Below, one piece after another: positions 27,001-41,100 of a stretch of DNA of 64,000 nt. Each line of letters starts with the position of its first letter. The stretch's first letter is position 1. This DNA is from Patella vulgata (Eukaryota > Mollusca > Gastropoda > Patellidae), in contig NC_065882.2 in NCBI RefSeq assembly GCF_932274485.2, positions 27,422,890 to 27,486,889 of the forward strand, written 5' to 3'. Made by a program: the position numbers and the translations under genes. The notes under the pieces were generated by a model. The model saw only the letters and a program-made list of their open reading frames with translations, was not told the origin of the DNA and made no database searches.

Positions 27001-30000
27001 ACCGACGGACGGACGACAATATACGACCACATTTCAATGAGGGCGTATAAAAATTGTGACCTCTAGCGGGTCCATAACCTAAAGACGCGATATTTTGTTC
27101 AATCAAGAGCTATAATCCAGGAAGCTACAGTCTGATATGCGGCAATATCGAAAGGAACGAAGCAAGATCTGTGGGTTATAAACATACATTTTAAGTTTCA
27201 TCAAAATTGGATTAAAATAAAATTGTAACCTCTAGAGTGTCAACAAGCTAAAACGAGATTTTTCAAACAATCAGGGAGCCATAATCCATGAAGTTATGGT
27301 CCGATACATGCCAATATCGAAAGGAACCAAGGTCTTTTGGATATAAATCTACATTTCAAGTTTCATAAAAATCGGATAAAAATTATGACCTGTAGAGTGT
27401 CCACAAACAAAATGTGATCGAATGGATGTCTGAACGGACAGGGGCGACGACAATATATGTCCACATGAAAATGTGGGCGTCTAAAAACATGAAATATGAA
27501 TTTAATTTGAAAAGTTTTCATGCGTCATTATTTTTGACATTGTTATTTTACCTCTTGTGCGATTTCATTATTCTGCTGAACTACAGTATCTTCTGAATCA
27601 ATAGCTACAGGTTTCTTTTTCTTTTTTTTCTTTTTTTCTGGTTGTGCTCCCATCAGTTCTGTGACAGATTCAACAACTTCTGCTGGAGATTCACTAAAAT
27701 AAATATTTAACTCATTTATTGATTATTATGTTGGAATATAATATTTATTAAGGATACCACTGATTTAAAGCTATTTCATTCAAAACAGAGGAAACAAGTT
27801 GATCTGGCTGTGGTCTCACACACAAACACTTTATTAGTGAATAGGGCTTTCATGGCGAGTATAAATTACAGTGGATACACACAAATTTACAGATCAGATT
27901 GGCCATCTTCATTAGCCCAGGTCGGAGCAGAACAGTAGGACGTTAAACCCCATTTCATTTCATTTCATAGATCAGATTGAAGTAGGGAAATAAAATACAT
28001 GAATAACCAAGATGGCATTGATATCAGAATTTACTATAAAGATATATTCTTAGTTTAGTTGATAATGACCAATCTGATTTCAGTAATTTAATCAAATATG
28101 CAGACATATGGTATTATCACCCAATAACACATTCTACAGTAGATATCGCTTGTGTGATAAATTTAACATGAATTTTATTGGTCAATTCAAAAAGAACTAC
28201 TTTTATCTAGTTTATATTTCAACATGGCTAGCATTAATATTTTTCACTCTGGTGACAAAGTTTCAGTAGACCTTTCTGGACAATATATAGGTTTTTGCGT
28301 AAGGGGAGCAGCCATTTTTCGTACAATCAGTGGGCCATGATTACGGTCCAATACATGTCAATATCAAAAGGACCCGAGATCTTTTGGATTTAAACATACA
28401 TTTTCAGTGCCATCAAAATCGGATAAAAATTGTGACCCGTAGATATACAAATGTGAACGGACACACGGACGGACAGGGACGATGACATTATACATCAACA
28501 CCGTCCACATGAAAATATGGGCATATTTACAAAGATGGATGATCAAGATTTTGTTTATTATCGTAACAACGGGTGATCAAGATTTTGTTTACTTTCGCAA
28601 CAATGGTAGAATTGACAATCGAGACTCCGCTATTTTCCAAACAGTAATAACTTCTCTCAGAATGAAGTAATTTATGTTAATCTTACATAATGCATATGCA
28701 TGCACAATATTGATTTTAGTAAATGAATAAATCTGCATTGTTCAAAAAATAAATTTTACATGATTTCATCTTCTGACTCTTCCTTTTTTTTCTTTTTCTT
28801 AGTTTTTTTCTTAACTTCTGGGCTGGTTGGTGAAATAATACCTTCAGCAGTTGATATAACATCAACGGTTGGTGATTTTAAATCTTGCGCATTTGACAAT
28901 GTTATTATTTTTGATGATTCTCTATAAAAAGATACAATTTAAATAGTGGAAATAACATACTGTGATAAATGATACTAAGAAACCAAAGGCTGCCAGGCAG
29001 AATACGCTCACATTTTGCAAGAATGGACAGAGAACAAGCTAAACAAAAAGCGATTTTTCGAACAATCCAGGGTCATAATTCAGGAAGTTAGATTCGATAT
29101 GCGCGAATATCGACAGAAACCAAGATCTTTGGGTTATAAAGATATATTTCAAGTTTCATCAAAATCGGATCAACATTGTGACTTCTAGAGGGTCCACAAC
29201 CTTGATATACCATATATTTACTATTTGCGTATGAGGGGAAGTCATTTTGTCCGGCAGTTTTGGTCTTATTTTCACGAAATTCTATCTCAGCCGTCATTAT
29301 GGTTTAACGTTGAAATTTTCAAACTTTTTTTTTCAATCGGATAAAAATTGTGACCTCTATAGAGGGACCACAAGCTAAAAACGCGACTTTTCGTACAATC
29401 CAGGGCCATAATTCAGGATGTTACGATCAGATATGCGCGAATATCAACAGTAACCAAGATCTTTGGGTTATAAACATGTATTTCAAGTTCCATCAAAATC
29501 GGATCGAAATTGTGACCTCTACAGGGTCCACAACCTTGATATACCATATTTTACACTATTCGTATACAAGTGGCGGCCATTTTGTCCGGCAGTTATGGTC
29601 CGATTTTCATGAAATTTGATGTCAACCTTCATTACGGTGTAATGGTGATATAATCAAATGGTTTTTAAAATAATTGTGACCTCCAGAGGGACGGACCAAA
29701 AGCAAAAAAGGCGATTTTTCGTATAATCAGGGGCCATAATTTAGGATGTTACGATCCGATATGCGTAAATATCGAAAGGATTCAAGATCTTTGGGTTATA
29801 AACATGCATTTCAAGTTTCATCAAAATAGGATTAAAACTGTGACATCTACAGGGTCCACAATTTTGATATACCATATTTTTACACTATTCGCGTGCAAGC
29901 AGTGGCATTTTGTCTGGGACTTTTGGTCCGATTTTCACGAAATTCAACCTCAACCTTCCTTACGGTGTAATGGTGATATAATCAACCGTTTTTTTAAATT

Positions 30001-33000
30001 GGATAATAATTGTGACCTCCAGAGGGACCACAAGCAAAAAAGGCGATTTTTCGTACAATCAGGGTCCATAATTCAGGAAGTTACGATCTGATATGCGCAA
30101 ATATCGAAAGGAATCAAGATCTTTGGGTTATAAACATGCATTTCATGTTTCATCAAAATCGGTTTAAAATTGTGACCTCCATAGGGTCCACAAGCTTAAA
30201 ACGTGATTTTTCGAACAATCAGGGGCCATAATCCATGAAGTTACCGTCCGATACATGCCAATATCGAAAGGAACGGAGATCGTAGGGAGATAAACCTATA
30301 TTTCAAGGTTCGTTGAAATCGGATAAAAATTGTGACCTGTAGAGTGTCCACAAACAATTGTGGACGGACGGACAGAGGTGACAACAATAAACGTCCACAT
30401 GAAAATGTAAGCGTATAAAAACTAATACTGTCTATTTTATTTGTAGATGTCCACTTATATGTCAGTCGTTTGATCAATGTATTAGCACCGAACGCGGAAT
30501 GTCCAGACCATCATCTGATTGAAGGTGGCTGCCCCATGGATATGGTTGTGTCATTTTACTCTGTTTTAGACCTTGACAATAACCCTGAAAATATGAAATC
30601 AAATTTGCGCGACTCAAATTCCTTTTTCATAGAGCAAATATTGAAATAATGCGTAATGAGAACGAGACAAATGGTGTTTAATGTCAATTTTACTCTAGAA
30701 CAAGGTTTTTTTAAAATGGGGGGAAACTGTAGTACCCAGAGAAATCTCTTGAGCTTAGGCAGGCAACCCTACTCCTCATCGCACACACACACCAGCAATA
30801 GGAAAAATATGGCCATACTTACTTTTCTAATTCACTTCCATCTTTGATAATTTTCTTCTTGGTTTTCTTTTTCTTGATAATTGTTTCCTCTATAATTTGT
30901 ATGTTGCTATCTTTATCAAAGGCCAAGTTATCTGTACCACCTAAAATAAAGGTGAGGGGAAATAATTATATAAGCCATTACCAGACAACATATGTATGCA
31001 AACTATTTTTTTAAAGGGAGGTTTTCAGAGCCAGGGACAATAGTTATGCATAAAATTGATAGTGGAGTGGGTCTGAATTTTTGATTAGCCAAACAATCTC
31101 ATTCAGTTTGAAAAAAGAAAAACCCTCTGATTTGCGTCTACAAGGTTTCTGTGACAGTGGCATTAACTCTGTGATAATTGTTGCACAATTCTGAATTTTA
31201 ATAGTGTTCTTCCTTAGGATTTGCTGGATAATCCAACCAAAAACCAGCGGCTGCCCGACAGGATACGCCCACATTTTGCAAGAGATTGATAGAGAACAAG
31301 CTAAAAAAAAAACCGAGATTTTTTGTACAATCAGGAGCAATAATCCAGAAAGTTATGGTCTGATATGTGCAAATATCAAAGGGACTGAGATCTTTGGGAT
31401 ATAAAGATGTGTTTTAAGTTTCATCAAAATCAGATAAAAATTGTGACCTCTATAGGTCCACAACCTTCATATTGCATACTTTTACACAATTTGCGTACAA
31501 AGAGCGGCCATTTTGTCAGGCAGTTTCATTTCGATTTTCCCGAAATTCGAATTCAACCTTCATTATGGTGGAATGGTAATATATTTAAACGGTTTTCAAA
31601 ATCGGAAAAAAAAAATGTGCAAGCTAAAAATGTGATTTTTCGAACAGTCGGGAGCCATAATCCAGGAAGTTATGTTCGGATATGCGCGATTATCAAAAGG
31701 AACCAAGACCTTATTTTTTTTTAAATCGGATAAAAATTGTGACCTCTACAGGGACCACAAGCTTAAAACGCGATTTTTGGTACAATTAGGGGCCATAATT
31801 CAGGAAGTTACGATCCAATATGCACGAATATCAAAAGGAACCAAGATCTTTGGGTTATAAACATGTATTTCAAGTTTCATCAAAATCAGATCAAAATTGT
31901 AACCTCTAGAGGGTCCACAACCTTGATATACCAGATGTTATACACTACATGATTGTAATTTGTATTGCGTATGAGGGGCGGCCATTTTGTCCGGCAATTT
32001 CGGCCCGATTTTCACAAAATTCAATCTCAATAAACATTACGGTGTAATGGTGATAAATTGGATAATAATTGTGACCTCTAGAGGGCCCACAAGCTAAAAA
32101 CATGATTTTTCATACAATCAGGGGCCATAATGCAGGAAGTTAACATCCGATATGCCCGAATATCGAAAGGATCCAAGATCTTTGGGTTATAAACATGCAT
32201 TTCAAGTTTCATCAAAATCAGATCAAAATTGTGACCTCGAGAGGGTCCACAACTTTGATATACAAGATGTTTAGATTAATTGTGTACAAGGGGCGGCCAT
32301 TTTGTCCGCCAATTTGCGTCCGATTTTCACGAAATTCAAACTCAACCAAAATTACAGTGTAACGGTGATATATTTGAACATTTTTTTAAATGGATACTAA
32401 TTGTGACGAGTGGCGGCCATCTTGTCTGTCAGTTTTGGTCCATCCTTAGGGTGACCCATGTACTCTACAGAAATACAGTCCACCGCTGATAGTTCGAGAC
32501 TACCACTGAAGCGTGCACAATCGCCGCGCCGAGACCAACTTTCTGACAGTATGATACTATAATTAGCCATGGCACGTGCAATTCTCTACAAATCTATCAA
32601 CTATTACAGCCGTAAAAAAATTATTGTTGAAGATTTTGAATAGCAGTGAAATTAAGCTTCTTGGTTATTACAGCAGATTTAGAAATTACGTTCGTTTCAG
32701 TTTTTAAATCGCTTTATCATTAACTGTACCGTTAAGAGCGGCATCTTTTGGTTTAGTACAAATAATATCTCTGAATCACTCGGGTTAGACAGGAACATGA
32801 TACTAGCAGTAGTTTCATTTTACTTTTACAAGGTTCTTAAAACGATTGTTGAGCTACCTAACGTGCTTATTTCTAAATCCAATTTTTTGTTCTAGCTTTC
32901 TGTTATGTTTCGTAAAAAGTAGTCTTGATTATCCCGACCTGTCAATCAGACGTAGAATGGGCGATAGACTGGTTAAGCGAGACTAATTTCAAAACAAGAA

Positions 33001-36000
33001 ACATAACCTATCTTTTACTCAAAAGTGTCTGGATGTTATGGACGACACTTGGAACCAGTTTTCAGTCTATTATTTATAGATGATTAATGGTCATAGCTTA
33101 TTAAGTACAACATGATCGTTTATTTAGTGACTATAATTGTGTGAAACTGATTTGAGGGTTGGCATATATATAAATATTGTGGCGTAATTGTCGAGATATA
33201 TGGAGATATATGGAGATATTTATTTATGGTGGGTCACCCTACCATCCTTAAGGTGTAACGGTGATATATCCAAACGTTTTTTTTTTTAAATCGGATAAAA
33301 ATTATGACCTCTATGGGGTCCACAAGCTAAAAACGCGATTATTCGTACAATCAGGGGCCATAATTCAGGAAGTTACTGTCCGATATGCGCGAATATCAAA
33401 AGGAACTGAGATCTTTGGGTTATAAACTTACATTTCCAGTTTCAACAAAATCGGATAAAAATTGTGACCTCTATAGGGTCCACAAGCTAAAAACGTGATA
33501 TTTCGTACAATCAGGGGCCATTATCTATGAAGTTATGGTCCGATACATGCCAATATCGAAAGGAACCAAGATCTTAGGTAGATAAACCTATATTTTAAGT
33601 TTCATTGAAATCAGATAAAAATTGTGACCTGTAGAGTGTTGGACGGACGGACAAGCAGGGGAGACGGCATGGTACATCCATATAAAAATGTGGGCGTATA
33701 AAAACACTGGCCTGTTCAGCATTAACCTTGTTTATGAGACACTGACATCTCCCAAACTGACTTTTACAAGTTTTGAAGCGTTGGCATAACTATTGTGTAA
33801 AATCGCTGCATAACTAGGAATTCTGATACAAATCATTCTTATTAAGTAATCAATCCCTATCAATCAATCAAAACTCTAGCCAAGAATAAACTAAGAATAA
33901 ACTTGCTTTTGCTTTCTCTATGTTTCTGCCTTCTTCTGTTGCTCTTTTCATTTTTAGGGCTATTATCCGGTTCGTATGTGTTGGCAAGGATGGCTGTGTC
34001 TTTATCTTTTTGTAAACTCTCAATTTCTTCTCCCTTTCTCAAATATTCTAACTAAAACAATATAACATAAGTTATTAACTTGAATCCGGTGTCCATTACA
34101 CGATTGTATGGTGATAGCCGCTCCATAAATTCAATATAATTCTTAATATTAATTTTTTTTTTCCCCTACAGACTAAATAATATTTTGTATTTACCATTTC
34201 GATATCCCCATCATGATGTTTGCTTTTCTTCTTCCTCTTCTTTTTGTCTGTTGAAGAATCTCTGAAAATGGAAAAGAAAAAAAATTAGTAAACAGTAATA
34301 ATGTAAACATAAAAATAGAATAAAAATGCAAATAAAAAAATTCAAAATTAAAAAACTCATTGAGCTTATTGCCTGGTGTGTTCTTCTGTAAGTCAATATT
34401 AGAATATACACTTACTTGTTTGATTTCTGTACAGCTTGCTGAAGAATTTCATCTACACTTAGTCTAGAACCATTAGCAGTAACATCAGCTGTAAACATAG
34501 CATTTTAAATATTACAACCACATGATAATAACCAGACAACCATCTAGGACACAGTTTTCTTGATCATAGCTTATCTTATGCTTTAAAATTAATATTCACT
34601 ATAAATTAATAAGCTTATCTCTTTATAATAATTAGACAGGGTGACTTTACAAAACAAGTGGACTAGTAAACGAAAGTCATTGCCTCATCAGAATGACCTC
34701 TACATGTATGTTACGTCCTGAGGTATAATAGATACATGTATCAACGGTGAAACTGATTATGAATATGATGTTGTAAAAAAGAATTATGTCTTACAAATTA
34801 TTTCTTCATCCTTCAATTTTGATGACTTTGTTCTAGACTTTCTAGGTTTTGGTTTTACAACTCCATCAGCTATTGGATAAAACAGTTAGATTTTAATTTA
34901 AATAAGCACTAGCCTTTTGGTGATATTTGTGGCCAGTTGTATGCAATATACTTTTAACATGACTTAGTTTAGTTACGGTACCAATATAACTGGGACATTC
35001 AAATTCAGTTTGTATCAAAACTATGAGGTCACAGGTCACAGGACAAAACACCCCTATATTTCTACTTCTGTTACATAACATTTTTCAAGTTAAAAAAAAA
35101 TAAAGACAACACTTATTTTATAGGAAATCGTGTAACAAGCAATACATGCACAACTGCATACGCAAGTACTGATGCACATGCTTTTTGACGCAAAAAGCGA
35201 TTGGTGTATGTACACAAGCAATTTCCAGATGAGAGTTCAGCGACTGCCACATAATGTCACTGCTGATTTTTTTTTCTTTTTTTTATCTTCTTCTGATATA
35301 TGTATAATAATATAACAAACAATTTACAATTTTGTGCATTTTTGGCACCAACACAATAATCTAAAGGCTAGACTTCATTTATCACTTTTTCAAAAATTGA
35401 GACATTCAGTATTCTGTTACTTAGAAACATCGATACCGGTATTGTAGAATGGTACTATATGTTGTTACCGGTAAATAGTATAATTATTTACATTTCTTCA
35501 TTTACACATTAACTTCAACAATCACCATTTCATTCATCATTGCTGGTGATGTCAATACATGTATGTATCTGATCGGTAGGGGGTAAATCAAAATAATTTT
35601 TATAACTAAATCATTGCTGATACTATTCAACCTTTTATGATGAAGCTAGATCTTATGCAACTAATATTTAATGACTTTCGACAATATCAAAAGTATTTAT
35701 TAAAAAAATATAAAAAAATCAAAAAAATCCATAATGTCTCAAATGATAAATTGACCCTACAAGTAAATACCCAAACTCATTATTTATTCTGATGGACCAT
35801 CTGCTGAATTTAAAAACAGATATATTTTGCAGTGAGGTTGGGGATCAGATAATACAGCAAAATATTGGTTTACCAATGGGAACTGACCCCGCCACATTTA
35901 TGTCAAAAGCACATTTATTTTAATATGAATTCTGCTTTCAGGATCATAAACGAAAAACAGATTACAAGGTAGCTAAAAGTCTAAACTATACATTCTGATA

Positions 36001-38105
36001 CATTGATGACATAACACCCATCAATGACAACCGAAATTTCAACAAATATAAAAGTGAAATATATCCTCCAGAATTAATATTAAATAAAGAAAATTCTGGC
36101 ATAATAAATGCGTCTGTTCTTAACCTGGACATTAACATAATTAACAATAAATTTAATGTCAGTATTTTCGACAAAACAGACAAATCTGGTTTTGAAGTAG
36201 TAAGTTATGCCTTTATAAATACACTTACATAGTACAATTCTTCAGCATACATGTACCTGTTTTGCATTTCTTGTGTGGTATATTAAGTATTATATTTTGT
36301 GCAATTACATAACTTAATAATTCCGATTAGTTGCAAAACTGATAGTTTATTAACCTTTTGGCGTTACTTTATCTGGATTATCTCCCTTTTTATTGTGGTG
36401 TTTTTGTCTCTTTCTAAAAATTCTGACGTCATTGACAACCTACGTCATTCAGTCAGCAGACGACTGTCTTTCAAGACGGTCAACATTTTCTCGTTTGCTT
36501 CTTTGTATTCAGTATTGTTTGCTTTTTGCTCTGTTTTTGTGATGCGTGGAACATTTACCTTCTGTGTTCAATATGCCTCTATTCTATTGAATACAAAAAC
36601 GTTTTTTAATTGCCTTAGAACATTTAGTTTTAGACTACCTGTTTTTGTTTTTTTTATATACATTTCACCTATGTGGTTACTTGTATAGTTAAATTTTACT
36701 ACAATATGCTTACATTCATATTTCTTGTAACATATAGCAGATTATGACTCATGCTGGCATTACACAATGGTTTCGCTGGGTTTTATTCCTGATTGTTTTC
36801 AAATTTGAGTGAAGTCTGTGTCACTACAGGCCCGGGACTGTACAGCACAGTGGACGCTTACAGTTAGCCCCCGGGTCCATTCACTTTATTTGAATTGTGT
36901 GTTTGTGAGTTCTGCATAATATGTCTTGTCCGTATATTTGTTTTTGTGTAAATTATGTGTGGTGCAGTCCCCCTGCACTTACTATAGTGTTGAAAAACCT
37001 TGCTACTTCTTGCAGTGGAGTGGGGAGAATGCTGGTAAAGGGGAGGGGGAGGGGCTGCTTATCATTGCACAATCTGAATCTGATTTTTCTGTTGAAGCCA
37101 ATAATGCACTTCCTGATGTGTAATTAATGTTATTTATTACATGTATGTATGGGACAAAAAGATATCAATGAAAACAGAAAGTCAATAAAAGAACTTTTTG
37201 CTTTCTGGAAGCTACTGGTATCAAAGGACAGTTGAAGCATTGCATTAGCCAGTAGGCCTACCATATGTTTCAAAATTATTCACTTGTTCCTTCTAATTTA
37301 ATGATGAAAATTATCAAAATTTTAAATCAGATTTATTTTATTGAATTAAAACTACCGTAGTTAAAAACTAATTTGTGATACTTTTAGTGTTTTTGGGGAA
37401 CTTACGTGTATGCAACGTAAGTTACAGTTTTCATTGTCTGTCCATTGTGTCTATTATTCACTTAGAAGTTTAAAAACAAATTTCACAGAACTAAACATTA
37501 AAATTAGAATAGATTTTTATAAAATTATTGTAATTTATAATTTATGGTCATTTTGCACCACTTTACATTAAATGGGCCTATATTAAAAAAAAAGAGAGAA
37601 AAAAGAAAGATGATACCTATTTGCTGTCCCAGTGACGCATGCACACAGGCGATTTATCAACTTCAAGTATCGAATGGTTAGCACGTGCGCGCTGTATCAT
37701 AAGGTCTGTCATTGAGTCAACTGGCGTGGTTTCGAATCACCGGTTATACGTAACAAGGAGTAGGGTCACCTGTCTAACCTTGTGGGTTTTCTCCAAGTCC
37801 TCCGGTTTCCTTCCACTACTAAAGACCCCTACGTGCAAGCAAATTATTGAAATAAAATTGACCCATGTGTTAGTCCCGAAATGACATAGTTTGTGTTGAG
37901 GGAACGTTAAACCCCATTTCTCTCTCTCATATACATCTTATATCAAAGGTTGTATACATGTAGCGCTAACTCAATGAGATTCATAATATTCAATGAAAAA
38001 CACAAATTAGAATTCAATATTGGTCCGTTTCAATCAATACATTCAATATTGATGTTCTTGTTGATTGTTATTTATTACATTTCTGCCACATCCAACTACA
38101 AATTA

Positions 38106-38136
<31 letters not shown>

Positions 38137-41100
38137 TGGGGTTTTAACGTCCACTCGACAAAAACTAGGTCATTTTGGGACTAACATATGGTTTAATTTT
38201 ATTTTAATAAATCGCTTGCGCATAGGGGTCTTTAGCAGTGGGAGGAAACCAGAGGACCCGGAGAAAACCCACGAGGTTGGACAGGCGACCCTACTCCTTG
38301 TCACGTACAACCGGGGATATAATCCTACCTGACACGGGTACAAATCATATCTTTCAAATCCAAGCGATAATAGCTGGTTGGCTGGCTTTGCCTGACATTT
38401 TAAAACAAAATAGGTTTGATGTCTTCCTCATGAAGGAGGGGTTAAATATATGTTGTATACAACAGCCAATCAAAATAGAGAACCTTAACGAGTTGTGCAT
38501 GACTAATGCACTGTAATTATGAATGTCCATATCAACTATGATAAAAACATAGCTTGATTAACTTTACTGATCTACTGTCACTATTTGCCTGTAGACCTTG
38601 GTTTGTTTGGTATCCATGGAAATGCTAAACAAACAGTTGCCATGCAAGATACGCTCACATTTTGCAAAACACGGACATAAAATCAGGGGCCATAATCCAG
38701 GAAGTTACGATCCGATCTATACGAATATCGAAAGGAACCAAGATCTTTTGGATATAAACATACATTTTAAGTTTCACCAAAATCAGATAAAAATTTTACT
38801 TCTAGAGGGTCCACAACCTTGGTATTACATACTTTTACACTATTTGCGTACAGGGAGCAGCCATTTTATCGGGCAGTTTCGGTACGATTTTCACGAAATT
38901 CGAACTTAACCTTCATTAGGGTGTAACGGTGATATTTTTAAAAGTTTTTTTTTTAAATCGGATAAAAACAGTGACCTCTAGAGAGACCACAAGCTAAAAA
39001 CGTGATTTTTCATACCAGGGCCATAATTCAGGAAGTTACAGTCCTATGCACGAATATCTAAATCTTTGGGTTTTAAACATACATTTCATCAAGTTTCATC
39101 AAGATCGGATAAAAATTTTGACTTCCACAACCTTGGTATTTACATAGGCTACTTTTAGTTTTACACGATTTGTGTAAAAATTGTGACTTCTACTGTAATT
39201 GAAGGGTATTGCTAATTGCTGCCAATATTAAATGCTCTGCTAAAATATTTTTTCGATTGATTATATGCAAAAAGTACAATATTCAAAGTTTTTATACCGG
39301 TAACGATAAAGTCAAAATACCTCTAAGGCCAAATTTAAATGTAAACAAGCCAACAGTGAGGCTGATGTCAAATTGCTTATCTCCGCTTACCCTAAGCGGA
39401 AAATGCTCATCTTTGAACTCCATCAAGGTATTGACCTAATAAACACCTACACCAAGTTTGAACATTCTAGCTCAATTAGAAAGAGAGTTACTGTGTCCCA
39501 AAAAGTGTGACGGACAGACTGACGGACCGACAGACAGACGGACGAACCCATTTTAATAGTCCCCTGCTTTCTTCGAAAGGCGGGGGACAAATGTCAAATG
39601 TAATGTGTCAAATGATAAATGTTCTATTGGAAAATGCTGTTTTTTAATGGGTCAATATTTTACATTTCACTCATTACATTTTACATTTGCTCCCTGCCAC
39701 ATCTCATTTGTCCTTCACATTTGTAGGATATCATGTGACTTATTAACATAAACAGAAACGATGCCAAGATAAACCTGGCACACTATATAAGCCAGCTTAC
39801 TATAAATAATAAGACATTTACTTAACCTTGACAAATGATCAAATTTGGATGGTACCAAACTCTATATTACAATGATTAATCCAGAATTCTGTGTATCTAT
39901 ACAAAAAATGTAGTAAGTCCTCTCTTTCAGAGAGAGAGAGAGAGAGAGAGAGTGGGGGGTCTTAATACAAAATTCCAGTTACCATGTTATACATACGTAC
40001 ATCACTATAAACACCTACACCAAGTTTGAACATACTTTCTAGCTCAATTAGAAGGAGATTTAGTGTGTCTATGTACAGAAAGAAAGATGGACGAACCCAT
40101 TATAATAGTCCCCTGCTTTCTTCGAAAGGCGGGGGACAATTAAGCATATAATTTATATTATAATCCTACCTGACATGGGTACGTGTACAAACCACCTCTT
40201 TTAAATCAAAGCAATGACAGCTAGCTTTGCCCAACATTTTGACATCTTTACGTCATGATGAAGATGAAGGCGGTCCTAATTTTTATGTCGTGTACAGCAG
40301 TAAATCAAAGTACTAACCTGATAACAGTTGCACAGAACTAATGCACTGTAATTATGAATGTCCGTGTCAATTTGGATAAAAACAACGCCTGATTCATTTT
40401 ATTGGCAATTATATATTCGCAGATAAACGAAAATTGTTTCACAAGATTGGGCTGCGTATGTTTAAAGGGCATATGGCCCTATTTTTTGGAACCATGAAAT
40501 AGACCAAAATGGTTCTAAAAGCCCATATTAATGTAATATGAGCAGGGGTCGAAATAACGCTTGTCTGTACTTGTCGAATCCAAGTAACATTTTCAAATGA
40601 CAAGTAGAAATAAAATCTACTGGTCGCCGGCGACAACTAGAATAATGTCTATAACAATTCTGGCTAAATATGTCTCTAATTTTTCTATTCAATTAAAGTT
40701 GGAAATAAAGTTGGAAGAGGGGAATCTTTCAGTTTTAAACAAATTAGATGGTATTTAACAGTACACTCACTAGCAGTCTGTTTGTTTCCATAGTAGTGTG
40801 GATACGAATATCTCCCCGACTGACAAGACTGAAACTTATTTGGTCATTTTAAGTTTGTTCTATATGCCTGGAAATGGTTTCTTTGCATTAAAATAGTAAC
40901 ACTACTGATTTTGTGAAAGCCGTAATGTCATTGGCCGTTTCTTCTTGATCACCGCACAATTCTACATGAAAATAGTGTTGGATTATAAATTTGCGTTGGA
41001 TGTGGCAAGAAATGATATCTTTTGGTGAACAAAGAAGAATCACGGTGAAAAATAGACGGTAAGGATTCCAAAATAGCCTTAGAACCGATATGGGGGAAAA

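Noticed and set aside
36299-36688. 129-residue hydrophobic open frame
   Set aside because: T-rich sequence gives a phenylalanine- and leucine-rich frame; no splice context or recognised family.
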